Source of the DNA: Sulfolobaceae archaeon
GTDB lineage: Archaea > Thermoproteota > Thermoprotei_A > Sulfolobales > Sulfolobaceae
Reading direction: 5' to 3'
NCBI GenBank assembly: GCA_028277025.1
Contig: JAPYVG010000020.1
Coordinates: 1 to 32,452 of the forward strand
DNA length: 32,452 nucleotides
The notes under the pieces were generated by a model. The model was not told where the DNA came from, did not search any database, and was given only the letters and a program-made list of their open reading frames with translations. Below, piece by piece: positions 1 to 10,087 of this stretch (positions within the stretch are counted from its first letter, which is position 1; the number at the start of each line of letters is the position of its first letter). Made by a program: the position numbers and the translations under genes.

Positions 1-1790
1 TCCAGCATAAATCCGTGAACTAGAACTGCATTATATGGTGCTTTGTCCATAAGTATAACTCCAGCTCTTAAAAGGCTAAAGAACCAACCCCTTAGCTGAT
101 CATGCCCTTCTAAAACTAAATCCACTGGACCTATCTCATTCCATTTCTTTTGCCAATCCTCTCCTAAGCTCGCAAAGAACGCAACACCACTATCAAACCA
201 AACATCCGCAACATCTGGGATACGCCTTGCTTCACCACCACACTTATTACATTTTACTATAACTTCATCAATCCACGGTCTATGTAAATCCTCTGGTACC
301 TTATTTATTGCTACCTTTTCTAGCTCCTCTCTACTCCCTACTACGATAATATTACCACATTTCTGGCAAACCCAAATAGGTAATGGCGTCCCCCAGAACC
401 TCTGCCTACTGATAACCCAATCCCTTATTTCTTTCACCATATTGCCTATTCTTGTCTCACCCCACTCTGGAACCCACTTAACCCTCTCTACTTCGCTCAA
501 TAACTCTTCTTTTAATTTTGATACAGCAATAAACCATTGTTCTATAGCCCTTAGAATTAGTGGTGATTTACACCTCCAACATACCGGATATCTATGGACT
601 ATTTTACCAGCATAAAGTAGGGCATTCCTTTTCTTTAAATCTTCTATTATTTCATTTGACGCCTCCCTAACGTTTTTACCAGCATATTTGCCAGCTTCTT
701 GTGTAAATTCACCTCTATCATTTACAAACATCAAGACTGGAAATCCGTGAGCCTTTCCTATTTCAAAATCAATATCACCATGACCTGGCGCAGAATGAAC
801 TAAACCAGTACCCTCGCTTAATGTCACGTTTTCTCCAGCGTCGACCACAATATGATATTCATCAACTTTTTGTTGGGCAGGTACTAAGTCCCTTAAAGGA
901 TGATCATATTTCAACCCTAATAGTTTCTCTCCCTTATACACTCTCAGAATTTTATAATCTTTTATACCAGCTTCTTTCATTACGGATTCTACTCTATCCT
1001 TTGCTATAACTAGGATTTCGCCCTTTACTTCAACGTCAGCATAATCATAATCTTTATTTATCATAACGAACACGTTAGCTGGTAGGGTCCACGGAGTTGT
1101 AGTCCAAATAACTAAGTATCTGTTCTCCTCTCCTCTTATCTTGAACTTGACATAAATTGACGGATCTTCTAAATCTCTATACTCTGAGACCTCATAGTCA
1201 GCTAATGTGGTCTCACACCTAGGACACCAATGAAGAACATGAACACCCTTATACAATAATCCTCTTTCATGGGCTTTCTTTATTACACTCCATGAGTTTG
1301 AGATGTACGTATTATCTAGTGTATAATAAGGCTTATCCCAATCCATGAAAACTCCTACGTTCTTGAAATTATTCGTTAAAGCTGATGCATTAGCAAGCGC
1401 GAATTCCTTACACTTAGCAACGAATTTATCTACTCCTATTTTCTCTGTAATGTCCGTTTTTCTCTGAACTCCAAATAATTTTTCAACAGCGACCTCTATT
1501 GGCAAACCGTGTGTATCGTAGCCAGGCTGGTCGTATGTGCGGAAGCCGTTGAGTCTCTCATATCTTAAGATACAGTCTTTAATTACCTTATTCCATACAG
1601 TTCCTATGTGAGGTACTGGACTTGACGGGTAAGGGGGACCATCTATAAATAAGAACTTTTTAGGGAGTTTACTGTTAACCTCTTTGAGTTTATTATAAAT
1701 CTTATTTTCTTCCCAATACCTAAGTATTTCCTCCTCTGCTTTTAATGGGTCGTATTTACCAGATAGAGGTCTAACAGTACGCTGAGATAA
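1..1790 (-). CDS. ileS: Isoleucyl-tRNA synthetase, 3' end outside window
   Basis: Class I aminoacyl-tRNA synthetase that charges tRNA-Ile in the cytoplasm. About 596 codons are visible. I translated samples at the start, middle and window edge, and all lie in one frame. The N-terminus holds the class I signature PVPHIGT (HIGH equivalent). Further on are [13 protein letters not shown], two CxxC pairs (CQKC, CNKC) typical of the editing/zinc region, and VADVWFDSG. The window ends at VLVHGFMLD, just before the expected KMSKS loop, so the C-terminus is missing only because the window stops. No ATG, GTG or TTG lies in frame between an upstream TGA (1799-1797) and the signature. The start is given at TTA 1790, six bases after an AGGTGA ribosome-binding site, and is tentative. 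Identity is firm; the start is not. Confidence 0.93.
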
Positions 1791-1811
1791 TTTAGATCAC
1801 CTACCTTATAA

Positions 1812-1832
1812 TTTAATATAACCTTATATAAG
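1812..1832 (-). promoter_or_regulatory. ileS promoter (TATA) and ribosome-binding site
   Basis: On the minus strand, CTTATATAAGG (about 1832-1822) overlaps the end of leuB, and a second AT box, TTATATTAAAT, follows. An archaeal start site 22-27 bases downstream of either would fall between about 1808 and 1790. AGGTGA, matching the archaeal 16S 3' end, lies at 1802-1797 and partly overlaps the in-frame TGA. This confines ileS translation initiation to a few codons around 1790. Confidence 0.5.
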
Positions 1833-1834
1833 CG

Positions 1835-2848
1835 TTAAATTAGCTTCATATAAATTTCGTCTATCATTTCATCTGTAGTCGCGTTACCTCCTACGTCTGG
1901 TGTCAGCTTCTTTTTCTCCTCATAAACCCTATAAATAGCGTTCCTTAGCGATTCTGCAGCCTTTAAGTACCTCTGATCATTTGATAGTTCGAACATTCTA
2001 TCAAACATCATTGCTACTGATAATAGAAACGCAGTTGGATTAGCTGTATTCTTTCCAGCTATATCAAAAGCTGCCCCATGCACTGGCTCGAATAGTGCTT
2101 TACTATCACCTATATTAGCAGAAGGAGAAATACCCAAACTTCCAGCTATTTGGCCAGCTTCATCACTCAATATATCGCCATAAACGTTCTCAGTTACAAT
2201 AACGTCAAACATTTGTGGATTTCTAACTAAATTAGCCGCTGCAGCGTCTACATACATCTCCGAATAATCCACCTTACCTTTTAATACACTTCTACAAGCT
2301 TCAGCAAAAAGCCCATCAGTTATCCTCATAACATTAGCCTTATGTACGCACGTAACTTTTTTTCTCCTCTTTAAAGCTTGATTTAACGCAACTTGAGCAA
2401 TTCTAACTGAAGCCTTCCATGTTATAATTTTCATACCAATAGTCACACCTTCAGTAGCTATATATTCAAACCCCTTATAGAGGTCTTCTGTGTTCTCTCT
2501 CACTACTAAAATGTCAACATTACCGAACTTAGTTTCAACGTTAGGTAATGATTTAGCTGGCCTAAGATTTGCGTACATGTCATACATCTGCCTTAATTTA
2601 ACTACAACGTCAGCAGCAGATTCACCAACTGGGCCTTTTAAAATCATATCGGCTTTTTCAATAGCTTTCAAACTATCTTTAGGTAAAGCCTCACCGTATC
2701 TAGCTAAAGCCCTATCTCCAGCTTCAACTTCTACGTACTCGATAGGTAACGAATATAACTCATTTAACCTTGACAAAATTTTCTTTGACTTTACAACTAT
2801 TTCTGGGCCTATACCGTCGCCTTGAATTAAAGCTACTAAAAATCCCAT
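1835..2848 (-). CDS. leuB: 3-isopropylmalate dehydrogenase
   Basis: NAD-dependent beta-decarboxylating dehydrogenase, 337 aa, that oxidises 3-isopropylmalate to 2-oxoisocaproate in leucine biosynthesis. Visible motifs are ALIQGDGIGPEIV at the N-terminus, ENTEDLYKG, the metal-binding VYGDILSDEAGQIAGSLG and the nucleotide-binding LFEPVHGAAFDIAGKN, whose Asp indicates NAD rather than NADP. From memory it closely resembles Sulfurisphaera tokodaii LeuB. The ATG at 2848 gives the family N-terminus MGFLVALIQG. An upstream in-frame start at 2869 would add seven unlikely residues and overlap the neighbouring stop. It lies 13 bases after the DUF447 gene and may be co-transcribed with it. Homoisocitrate dehydrogenase of lysine synthesis is the main alternative within this family. 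Confidence 0.92.
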   Translation of the reverse strand: MGFLVALIQGDGIGPEIVVKSKKILSRLNELYSLPIEYVEVEAGDRALARYGEALPKDSLKAIEKADMILKGPVGESAADVVVKLRQMYDMYANLRPAKSLPNVETKFGNVDILVVRENTEDLYKGFEYIATEGVTIGMKIITWKASVRIAQVALNQALKRRKKVTCVHKANVMRITDGLFAEACRSVLKGKVDYSEMYVDAAAANLVRNPQMFDVIVTENVYGDILSDEAGQIAGSLGISPSANIGDSKALFEPVHGAAFDIAGKNTANPTAFLLSVAMMFDRMFELSNDQRYLKAAESLRNAIYRVYEEKKKLTPDVGGNATTDEMIDEIYMKLI

Positions 2849-2861
2849 AAGTAAAGTGAGA

Positions 2862-3452
2862 TTACACACTAACTTTTAACCCTTTACTATTTAGATAATC
2901 GGCTATACGCTGAACTATATCCTTTAAATTAGGGGAAAGCCTCGAAATAGTTTTAAGCTCATATTCAATGATTGGTAAAAACTGTTTAATCTCCGCATCT
3001 GAATAGATATCAATCCTCGATAAATGTACTAAAAAATCTATAAATAATGCGTCTCCTCTACTATAAGCTTTCATGTTACTACTGTTTCTGATAATATTTT
3101 TAATTCTGTAAGTTATTATAATTGGATCTGAGTCTAATTTCTCGTAATCACATTCTGCAATAATAGATAAAGAATTTGAAAGAACTGGGATATCATCATA
3201 TGTTTCCCAGTTACACTTACCAATAAAACAATAATAGAATAATAGTGGATCAAGGGTTACGTTTATGCTACATTTTCTATTAACTTGCAAATTTTGGTAA
3301 GTTAATGTGCTCTTGTATATTTTGGATTTTAAAACGCTTTTTTCTCTTATGATACCTATAGGAGCGAGGTTAGGCCTTACTCCAGTTGTACCTAGAATTA
3401 CCTCAAAAACGCCATCGTGAGGGAATATTAGATCAATAATATTATTATCCAC
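2862..3452 (-). CDS. DUF447-family flavin-binding-like protein
   Basis: Protein of about 196 aa resembling archaeal DUF447 proteins, which have an FMN-binding split-barrel fold and no settled function. The N-terminal IFPHDGVFEVILGTTGVRPN followed by LAPIGIIR is the family's typical opening (VxxGTxxxxPNxAPIG). GTG 3452 is chosen because the family begins close to this motif and a TATA-like CTTTTACC lies about 25 bases upstream. An ATG at 3488 would overlap the divergent peptidase gene by 34 bases and add a non-family hydrophobic stretch. It is divergent from the peptidase gene, with two bases between start codons, and leuB follows closely. The role is unknown. Confidence 0.7.
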   Translation of the reverse strand: MDNNIIDLIFPHDGVFEVILGTTGVRPNLAPIGIIREKSVLKSKIYKSTLTYQNLQVNRKCSINVTLDPLLFYYCFIGKCNWETYDDIPVLSNSLSIIAECDYEKLDSDPIIITYRIKNIIRNSSNMKAYSRGDALFIDFLVHLSRIDIYSDAEIKQFLPIIEYELKTISRLSPNLKDIVQRIADYLNSKGLKVSV

Positions 3453-3454
3453 AT

Positions 3455-4834
3455 ATGAAAGTAATAGAAAGGGTAAAAGAGCTTTCACGGTTTGGTGAAT
3501 TAGTTACTGGAGATAAGAAAGAAAGGAAAATAGTTGACTTAATAAAGAAATTTTTTGAGGAAAGAAAAGATATTAGTGAGATAAAAATACATCCACAAGA
3601 AGTAATTAATTGGGATGAAAGAGTATCATTCATAGAATGTGGAAACAGAATAGAAGCCATAGCATTACCATATTCACCTAGAACCGATCTAGAGACTAAA
3701 AATTTTAAGATAATCGAAACAGATAATTTACTGAAAATTCCAGTATATTATGCAAGATATCACTCATACGATACATTAATATTTACAATCGATGATAAAA
3801 TGAGAAAAATAGTAGTAAAAGAAAGACCATTACTTAGTAATAAGCCTCAATATCCTCCAACAGTGCCAGCTTTTTTCGTTAGAAAAAGGGATATAAATAA
3901 AATTAAGGGACTCACATGCAGATTCTATAACGATTCAACTCTGAAAATAAGTACGGGATACTCAATAGAAATAATAAAGCCTGGAAAAACAGAGAGGGAA
4001 AGCGTATATATAACTACACATCACGACCATTGGTTTAATGGGGAGCATGATAACTTGTTATCCGTCTCAATATTACCAGAAATTAATAGTGAGTTTGAAA
4101 CTCATATGATTTCCTTCACCGCTGAAGAAAGTGGATGTTTTTTCAGTAGTTTTTCTTGGGCTTGTGGTTCAAAAGAATTTGTAAAGAACCTACGCATAGG
4201 AGAGATAAAATTAACAATTAGTTTAGATAACATTTCACCCGCTAACGGAGTTCAAGCATTTGTAACTCCAGGGTATAAAACTAAATTAGAGGGCTTATTT
4301 AATGACATTATAAGCTCACCAAGTATATATACTGATAGTTATAGGTTCTTAAAGAAAGGAATACCCACAGTAACATTCTCGTCAATACATTATAACAATT
4401 ATCATTCTGAAGACGATATTATACAACAAAGTGAGGAGATATTCATAGAAGATTTCATAAAAAAGGTAAATATTCTCCTAGCTAATACAAATTTATTAAA
4501 TCCGAATTTAACAGAATTTACTGAAAGTTTAAAATCTGAAATGTTAGAATTACCATTAGAATTAAAGGAAAAACTTTCAGTAGTGATAGATGAACCAGAG
4601 AAATGGTACAGAAAGATTCTCACCATGATGGGTGGAATATTATATTCTAACGGTGAGATAAAGACAGTTTTATTTCCTTCGATTGTGGGAATAAAAGAAG
4701 CTAATTATACTGATTATTTAGCAATTGAAGATTTCAGAGAATTCGAATCAGACATGCTAAACGAAAATTCTAACTTATTCTTATCACGCTTAATGAAAGA
4801 AGAAATAAGTAAAATTTTGAGTGAATTGAATTAG
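3455..4834 (+). CDS. M28-family metallopeptidase-like protein
   Basis: A 459-aa protein with the hallmarks of zinc aminopeptidases of family M28. Candidate co-catalytic zinc ligands are H190/D191/H192 within THHDHWFNGEHDN, D199, the Glu-Glu pair E224/E225 in SFTAEESG, D258 in SLDNIS and H317 in NNYHSEDD. The first 180 residues could be a propeptide or accessory domain. No signal peptide is visible, so a cytoplasmic role in peptide turnover is likely, though the substrate cannot be told. The ATG is probably leaderless: an AATATTA box lies about 28 bases upstream, inside the divergent DUF447 gene. The 3' end overlaps the convergent HAD gene by four bases. Confidence 0.75.
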   Translation: MKVIERVKELSRFGELVTGDKKERKIVDLIKKFFEERKDISEIKIHPQEVINWDERVSFIECGNRIEAIALPYSPRTDLETKNFKIIETDNLLKIPVYYARYHSYDTLIFTIDDKMRKIVVKERPLLSNKPQYPPTVPAFFVRKRDINKIKGLTCRFYNDSTLKISTGYSIEIIKPGKTERESVYITTHHDHWFNGEHDNLLSVSILPEINSEFETHMISFTAEESGCFFSSFSWACGSKEFVKNLRIGEIKLTISLDNISPANGVQAFVTPGYKTKLEGLFNDIISSPSIYTDSYRFLKKGIPTVTFSSIHYNNYHSEDDIIQQSEEIFIEDFIKKVNILLANTNLLNPNLTEFTESLKSEMLELPLELKEKLSVVIDEPEKWYRKILTMMGGILYSNGEIKTVLFPSIVGIKEANYTDYLAIEDFREFESDMLNENSNLFLSRLMKEEISKILSELN

Positions 4835-5556
4835 AAAATTTCTTCTAATTCTTTTAAGTTTTCTACTACATAATCCGCATACAGTTCAGCGTATTTAACG
4901 TTTCCTTTTCTATCAACAAGAATAGACTTAAAACCGGCTTTTTTTGCAGCTAAACAATCTTTAACTGGATCATCCCCTATCATTATACACTGAGAAGTAG
5001 ATAAGCCTAATTTTTCGCATGCAATTATAAACGGTTGAACATTAGGTTTGGGCTTTATATTATTTTCACCACCAATTATAATCACGTCGAAATACGAAAT
5101 TAATGGAAATTTACTAATCCTTGCTTTTTTATCTCCCCATTCACCATCACTGTTAGTAATTAATCCAATTTTATAATTCTTCCTCTTTAAATATTCTATT
5201 AAATCTAACGCATCTTCATAAGGTGTGTTATTCGAAGCTATACTCCAATAAATTTGCGTCCATTCATATAAGTCGTCTATTTCTGCGGTTATCCCGAGTT
5301 TATTAAGTACTGCTTGCCACCAACTTTTCCTATCATATACCCCTTCTTCATCTAAGGACTTAGAAGTTTCTATTACTAATTTCTTAAGCTCTTCAATACT
5401 GATATTGGCATTAGAGTAATTTTCTCTAATAAAATTAAAAATATCCTCGCTTACAGCCATTAAGGCCTCGTTCGATTTGTCATCAAAAGAGACTAAAGTA
5501 TTATCATAGTCAAAAAATATGGCTTTAGTATCCCTAAAAATATTAATTTCTTCCAT
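4831..5556 (-). CDS. HAD-superfamily hydrolase
   Basis: A 241-aa haloacid dehalogenase-type phosphatase. The nucleophile motif is FFDYDNT (D16 nucleophile, D18 acid/base). Motif II is ITNSDG, followed by a Lys-containing stretch, KPKPNVQPF, and the Mg-binding MIGDDPVKDCLAAKKAG. The helical insert between motifs I and II matches the C1-cap type found in phosphoglycolate phosphatases and related enzymes. The sequence does not reveal the substrate. It lies six bases downstream of fusA on the same strand and is probably co-transcribed with it. The stop codon overlaps the end of the convergent peptidase gene. Confidence 0.82.
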   Translation of the reverse strand: MEEINIFRDTKAIFFDYDNTLVSFDDKSNEALMAVSEDIFNFIRENYSNANISIEELKKLVIETSKSLDEEGVYDRKSWWQAVLNKLGITAEIDDLYEWTQIYWSIASNNTPYEDALDLIEYLKRKNYKIGLITNSDGEWGDKKARISKFPLISYFDVIIIGGENNIKPKPNVQPFIIACEKLGLSTSQCIMIGDDPVKDCLAAKKAGFKSILVDRKGNVKYAELYADYVVENLKELEEIF

Positions 5557-5562
5557 AAAATA

Positions 5563-7776
5563 TCACGATAAGAAGTCTTCAACTTTAGGTAGTTGCTTAG
5601 GTTTCCCTTTCCTCTCTCTAATCTTCATTATAACATCAGTAAGCATTGCATCTGGTACTGGAGCCCATCTACTAAATTCAGTACCCCAAAATGCCCTTCC
5701 TGCACTAGCTGCTCTTAATTCGCTAGCCAACTCAAAGGACTCGGCTACTGGTATTTCAGCAATAATTCTAGCAACATTACCAGTCTGAATCATATCTAAT
5801 ACTTTACCTCTTTTTCTAGTTATAACTCCGGTTACATTACCTACATAGTCCATTGGAACCCTAATATCCAATTTCTGAATGGGTTCTAGTAACGTTGGTT
5901 TAGCCGTTAAAAATCCAGCAAATATAGCGTTCCTAATCGCAGGATATAATTGTGCTGGACCTCTATGAGCTGGGTCCTCGTGGATTATTGCGTCATGAAG
6001 GACAACCTTTACTCCTCTTACTGGCTCAAAAGCCAAAGGCCCCTCCTTCATAGCTAACCTAAATCCTTGAATTAGTGTGTCCATGACTTCCCTTAAGTGC
6101 TGAACACCGCTTGTTGCATCTACGAAAACATTAATATTCTCATCAATGGCTACAATCTTCTTTGCCTCATCATAATCCCAGCCAGCTTGCTCTTTTAAAA
6201 TCTTAGCCATTTCTTTACTGTCCATATCTTCTTTAACAGTACCGTTTGCAATAAGTTCAATAGTCTCATTATTCAATGGCTCCACACTTATGTAAAGCTT
6301 ATTATGTTTATTTGGTGATTTGCCCTCAAAAATCTGGCTCTTTGCCCTAATACTTTCTCTGTAAACAATTATTGGTGGAGACGTCACAACATCTACTCCA
6401 TAATTCTCCTTGAGTAACTGTAATGATACCTCAAGGTGTAAGAATCCCATTCCAGACAATAAATACTCCCCAGTTTCCTCATTAATCTTTACTACTAAGT
6501 TGGGGTCTTCGATACTTAGTTTTCTCAATGCGTCAATCATCTTAGTGAGGTCTTTAGGATTCTTGGGCTCTACTGAAATAGTAACAACTGGCTCTGAAAC
6601 GTAATGTAGCTTCTCGAACGAACCTACGTTAGCATCTTTAAATCCTATATCAACCGCTGTCTCTCCAGATCTTGCAGCGTCTAATCCTAATGCGGCAGCT
6701 ATGTTTCCAGCTGGTATTTCTTCTGCTAGTTCTCTAATTGCACCCATGTAAAGGCTTACTTGTAACACTCTTTGTTGTCTCTTGGCATTAACTAACCATA
6801 TCTCTTCTCCAGCTCTTAAAGTTCCAGAGAATACCCTACCGGTAGCTATTAACCCAGCGTGAGGATCAACTTTCATATCATTTATCATTAACACTATGGG
6901 ACCATTAGGATCTGCATTTAGCATGGCTTTAGCTATTTCGCTATCTAAATCACCCTTCCATATTTTCGGAATCCTATATTGTTGAGCGTCTCTTGGATTA
7001 GGGACAAATTTAATAACTGCATCCAACAATGCCTCATGAATCGGAGCCTTGTTAGCTAATTCCTCAATTTTAGATTTATCACTAGATGAATAAGCTACTA
7101 CTACATCACTGAATTTGACTCCTTTTTTAGCAGCCATAGGAACGCTGAACCCCCATTTATCTTTTGCGGATCCGAACACTACGTTTCCGGCTTCAGGCTT
7201 AATTTTCCACTGATCTTTAAATTGAGGCTCAGCATACATCTCAATTAGGTTATTAACTTCTATTATAATATCGACTAATCTCTTCTGAATTTCTTGTGGA
7301 CTAAGTTTTAATTCCTTTACTAGCCTGTCTACTTTATTTATAAAGAGGATAGGCCTAACTCTTTCCTCCAAACTCTGTCTCAATACTGTTTCAGTCTGTG
7401 TCATAACACCTTCTACTGCATCTACAACGACTATTGAACCGTCTAAAACTCTTAAGCTTCTGGTAACTCTGCCACTAAAGTCTACGTGGCCCGGAGTATC
7501 AATTAGGTTAATTACATATCCTTTTCCGTCTAATTCGTGATACAAGCTTATGTTAGCAGCCTTTACTGTAATACCTCTTTGCTGCTCAACTGATAAATAA
7601 TCTAACGCAAGCGCTTCCCCCGCTACCTTCTGTGAAATTATTCCAGCTGCAGCCAGTAAGGTATCACTAGTTGTCGTTTTCCCGTGATCAACGTGCGCAA
7701 TTATTCCTATATTTCTTACTCTAGTAATATCTTTCATTAAGCTAAGTACTTGTTCTACTGTCTTATATCGAGGCAA
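5563..7776 (-). CDS. fusA: Translation elongation factor 2 (aEF-2)
   Basis: A 737-aa GTPase that drives ribosome translocation. G1 is AHVDHGKT (residues 27-34), followed by RGITVKAA (switch I), [10 protein letters not shown] (G3) and NKVD (G4). Domains II-V follow. Near the C-terminus, [15 protein letters not shown] contains the His expected to be converted to diphthamide. Length is normal for an archaeal EF-2. Translation begins at TTG 7776, with a GGTGAT ribosome-binding site seven bases upstream and no better start nearby. The gene is divergent from the trxB-like gene across a 190-bp spacer and heads a probable operon with the HAD hydrolase. Confidence 0.97.
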   Translation of the reverse strand: MPRYKTVEQVLSLMKDITRVRNIGIIAHVDHGKTTTSDTLLAAAGIISQKVAGEALALDYLSVEQQRGITVKAANISLYHELDGKGYVINLIDTPGHVDFSGRVTRSLRVLDGSIVVVDAVEGVMTQTETVLRQSLEERVRPILFINKVDRLVKELKLSPQEIQKRLVDIIIEVNNLIEMYAEPQFKDQWKIKPEAGNVVFGSAKDKWGFSVPMAAKKGVKFSDVVVAYSSSDKSKIEELANKAPIHEALLDAVIKFVPNPRDAQQYRIPKIWKGDLDSEIAKAMLNADPNGPIVLMINDMKVDPHAGLIATGRVFSGTLRAGEEIWLVNAKRQQRVLQVSLYMGAIRELAEEIPAGNIAAALGLDAARSGETAVDIGFKDANVGSFEKLHYVSEPVVTISVEPKNPKDLTKMIDALRKLSIEDPNLVVKINEETGEYLLSGMGFLHLEVSLQLLKENYGVDVVTSPPIIVYRESIRAKSQIFEGKSPNKHNKLYISVEPLNNETIELIANGTVKEDMDSKEMAKILKEQAGWDYDEAKKIVAIDENINVFVDATSGVQHLREVMDTLIQGFRLAMKEGPLAFEPVRGVKVVLHDAIIHEDPAHRGPAQLYPAIRNAIFAGFLTAKPTLLEPIQKLDIRVPMDYVGNVTGVITRKRGKVLDMIQTGNVARIIAEIPVAESFELASELRAASAGRAFWGTEFSRWAPVPDAMLTDVIMKIRERKGKPKQLPKVEDFLS

Positions 7777-7868
7777 GGCCTAAATCACCGTATTGTGTAT
7801 AGTTTGTCTGATTTTGAATATTAAAATGTATTGGAGATTAAATACGCACATAGGTGGAATAACCTAAT

Positions 7869-7884
7869 AGATTTTTAAAAATCT
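7869..7884. repeat. Perfect 16-bp palindrome in the fusA/trxB spacer
   Basis: AGATTTTTAAAAATCT is a perfect inverted repeat in the 190-bp spacer between the divergent fusA and trxB-like genes. It lies about 83 bp before the trxB start and 93 bp before the fusA start, so it does not coincide with either predicted core promoter. It could be a regulator binding site or chance in AT-rich DNA. Confidence 0.45.
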
Positions 7885-7935
7885 CAAAGTTACGTTACTT
7901 ACAAAGAAAATTGTAGTAATTGTTTTGTAAATTAA

Positions 7936-7947
7936 TTTTTTATTATA
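7936..7947 (+). promoter_or_regulatory. TATA box of trxB-like gene
   Basis: TTTTTATTATAA is centred about 25 bp before the ATG at 7967. This places the start of transcription at or next to the ATG, consistent with a leaderless mRNA. No ribosome-binding site is needed, although CCTCCC precedes the start. Confidence 0.6.
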
Positions 7948-7966
7948 AGAAGCGAAAATACCTCCC

Positions 7967-8965
7967 ATGCAACAAGAAGAAATATATGATGTAATAATAG
8001 TAGGAGCTGGAATAGCGGGATTAAGTGCAGCGTTATATTCGGCTAGGCAAAAAATGAAAACATTAGTAATATCAAAGGATTTAGGAGGACAACTGACACT
8101 TACAGATCTAATAGAAAACTATCCCGCAATAGACGCTACTACCGGAATAGGTTTAGCACAGAAAATAGAAAAACAAGCTAAAAAATTTAGTGCTAAATTC
8201 ATTTACGGGGAAGAAATTTATAGGATTGAAAAGAATGCTGAAGGATTATTTAAACTATATGGAATACAAGGACAATACTTGAGTAAGACAGTAATTTTAG
8301 CATTTGGAAAGACACCAAGAGAACTCAATGTACCAGGGGAGGCAAGATTAAAAGGGAAAGGAGTCTCTTATTGTGCAATATGTGATGCAGCTTTCTTTAA
8401 AGATAAACCTGCAGCAGTTGTTGGTGAAGGAGAGCCTGGCTTAGAAGCAATAGAGTTACTTTCACGTTACGCCAGACCAGCTTACTATATATCGAAGTCA
8501 ACATCACTAGTAGGAGGAGACGAAGGAACTATAAAATCTATAGTCGAGAATCCTAATGTTAAACTGTATTTAGGCTATAGCGTTAAGGAGATATTTGGAA
8601 ATAATAAAGTAGAAGGTATTATAATAGAGAATTTGAAGACGAAAGAAACGGTTGAAATACAATTAGAGGGAGTCATAATAGAAATGGGTTACGTTCTTAA
8701 AACCGATTTTGTAAAAGATCTGGTAAAGCTTAATGAGAAAGGCGAGATCATAGTAGATGAGTTAGGAAGGACTTCGCAAGAGGGAATATTTGCAGCCGGT
8801 GATGTAACAAATACTCCATACAAACAAGCTGTAGTTGCCGCTGCAGAGGGGGTAAAAGCAGCCCTTTCTGCTTATAACTACCTAAGAAGTAAGGCTGGAT
8901 TGCCTCCAGTTAATGTTGATTGGAAGGCAGAAAAGAAGAAAGTTTCAGTATCATTTAGGCTCTAA
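7967..8965 (+). CDS. trxB: Thioredoxin reductase-like FAD oxidoreductase
   Basis: A 332-aa flavoprotein of the low-molecular-weight thioredoxin reductase family, which passes electrons through FAD to a redox-active disulfide. The FAD motif GAGIAG is at residues 13-18. The active-site disulfide CAICD (C136, C139) lies in the usual place, and the second FAD motif is [15 protein letters not shown]. The second Rossmann region reads GEGEPGLEA with ISKSTSLVG after it. It lacks the canonical GGGxSAxEE and HRRxxxR elements that bind NADPH. The electron donor is therefore uncertain; NADH, ferredoxin or another donor are possible. It is probably monocistronic and leaderless, and the 3' end overlaps the convergent xpf gene by 15 bases. 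Confidence 0.82.
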   Translation: MQQEEIYDVIIVGAGIAGLSAALYSARQKMKTLVISKDLGGQLTLTDLIENYPAIDATTGIGLAQKIEKQAKKFSAKFIYGEEIYRIEKNAEGLFKLYGIQGQYLSKTVILAFGKTPRELNVPGEARLKGKGVSYCAICDAAFFKDKPAAVVGEGEPGLEAIELLSRYARPAYYISKSTSLVGGDEGTIKSIVENPNVKLYLGYSVKEIFGNNKVEGIIIENLKTKETVEIQLEGVIIEMGYVLKTDFVKDLVKLNEKGEIIVDELGRTSQEGIFAAGDVTNTPYKQAVVAAAEGVKAALSAYNYLRSKAGLPPVNVDWKAEKKKVSVSFRL

Positions 8966-9673
8966 GAAATCTAACAAAGAAACAGAAGAAGATTGATTAT
9001 TATTCTTCTTTTTATTATTCTCCCCATTTTCTTTACTGTATTTTGAATGGATTATTTTATATATATCTTCAGCTCTTTTCCTACTTCCTATCACTTTCTC
9101 TAGCTCTATCACTGATGCTTTACAAATGTTTTCTATAGATCCAAACCTTTCTAACAGTTTTTCTGCTAATTTAGCACCAATATTAGGGAAAGACTCAATT
9201 ACGTATAATTGCATATCCCTTAAGTTTTCGAACTTGGGTTTCTCATGTAGATTTATAGCAAAATGAGTTGTCTTTTTTGAAATTTTTTCAGCCATTTTAA
9301 GTAAAATTTCTGCAGTATCCTTTTTATCAGAAGAATATATTACTCTTATTCCCAGATCTACTGTTGCAGATAATAGAGCCGCGTTTATTGCTTTCCACCT
9401 AGAAGTTATTTCTTTTATTCTATCTAGATTTCCCTCAACTAGTAAGTAAGGTTCCTTATAAGCTTCAGACAATCTATTTAGTTGGTCAAAAAATCTTTTA
9501 TCGAAAACAGAGTTTATGAGATCAGATACGTTCTTTCTCTCTATTCCTACTTCATCGCTTAAAACATAATCCGCCACACTTAAATTATCAAAAATAACAA
9601 TGACTCCTAAATCCTTTAATAGATCTGGCACACCGCTATTCTTCTCCCTATAGTCAGCATAAATTCTTATCAT
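8951..9673 (-). CDS. xpf: XPF/ERCC4-family structure-specific endonuclease
   Basis: A 240-aa nuclease of the short crenarchaeal XPF type, which cuts 3' flaps and branched DNA with PCNA as partner. The nuclease core [10 protein letters not shown]…[10 protein letters not shown] leads into the catalytic IERKNVSDL (ERKxxxD). A helix-hairpin-helix segment follows ([18 protein letters not shown]). After a Lys/Asn-rich linker, the C-terminus [11 protein letters not shown] looks like a PCNA-interacting (PIP-box) peptide. There is no helicase domain, as expected in Crenarchaeota. ATG 9673 is chosen over an in-frame TTG at 9682 because the family starts directly with IRIYADYRE. Confidence 0.92.
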   Translation of the reverse strand: MIRIYADYREKNSGVPDLLKDLGVIVIFDNLSVADYVLSDEVGIERKNVSDLINSVFDKRFFDQLNRLSEAYKEPYLLVEGNLDRIKEITSRWKAINAALLSATVDLGIRVIYSSDKKDTAEILLKMAEKISKKTTHFAINLHEKPKFENLRDMQLYVIESFPNIGAKLAEKLLERFGSIENICKASVIELEKVIGSRKRAEDIYKIIHSKYSKENGENNKKKNNNQSSSVSLLDFLEPK

Positions 9674-9700
9674 AATTATCAAATACTTAGCTTATACTCT

Positions 9701-10087
9701 TTAAGCCTTTGGTGCTCCGCCACTCCCACTGGGTAGTAAATTGTATTTAGCCATCAATTCGTTAACTTTTTTCTGTCTCTCCTCAAGTTGTGACCTTAGT
9801 TTTGACTCTTGGTTTTGATAAGTTCTTGATCTTAACTCTAAAATAGTCTTCTGATCGTCTAGCTCCTTTTGCACAGTTTCTTTATCTACTTTTACTAATA
9901 AGTTACCTACTATTTTATATACTGTAGTCCCAGTAGGTAATTGTGAGAGCTCTTGGAGTACCTTATTTACCTCTCTTAGCTGACTATCAATTATACTTTT
10001 TTCAGCAACTACTCTATTTAATTGGTCTTGTAGCTGCTGTAACTTAACCAATTCTGCCTGTAATTCAGGTGGAATTCTTTCAGTCAT
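9701..10087 (-). CDS. pfdB: Prefoldin subunit beta
   Basis: A 128-aa beta subunit of the hexameric prefoldin chaperone, which holds unfolded proteins and passes them to the thermosome. Two long coiled coils (about residues 8-45 and 73-115) flank a beta-hairpin region, [18 protein letters not shown], the standard beta-prefoldin architecture. The C-terminal tail is Gly/Ser/Ala-rich. The ATG overlaps the stop of the upstream Pcc1 gene by four bases (ATGA), suggesting translational coupling. It is the last gene of the exosome superoperon here. Confidence 0.95.
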   Translation of the reverse strand: MTERIPPELQAELVKLQQLQDQLNRVVAEKSIIDSQLREVNKVLQELSQLPTGTTVYKIVGNLLVKVDKETVQKELDDQKTILELRSRTYQNQESKLRSQLEERQKKVNELMAKYNLLPSGSGGAPKA

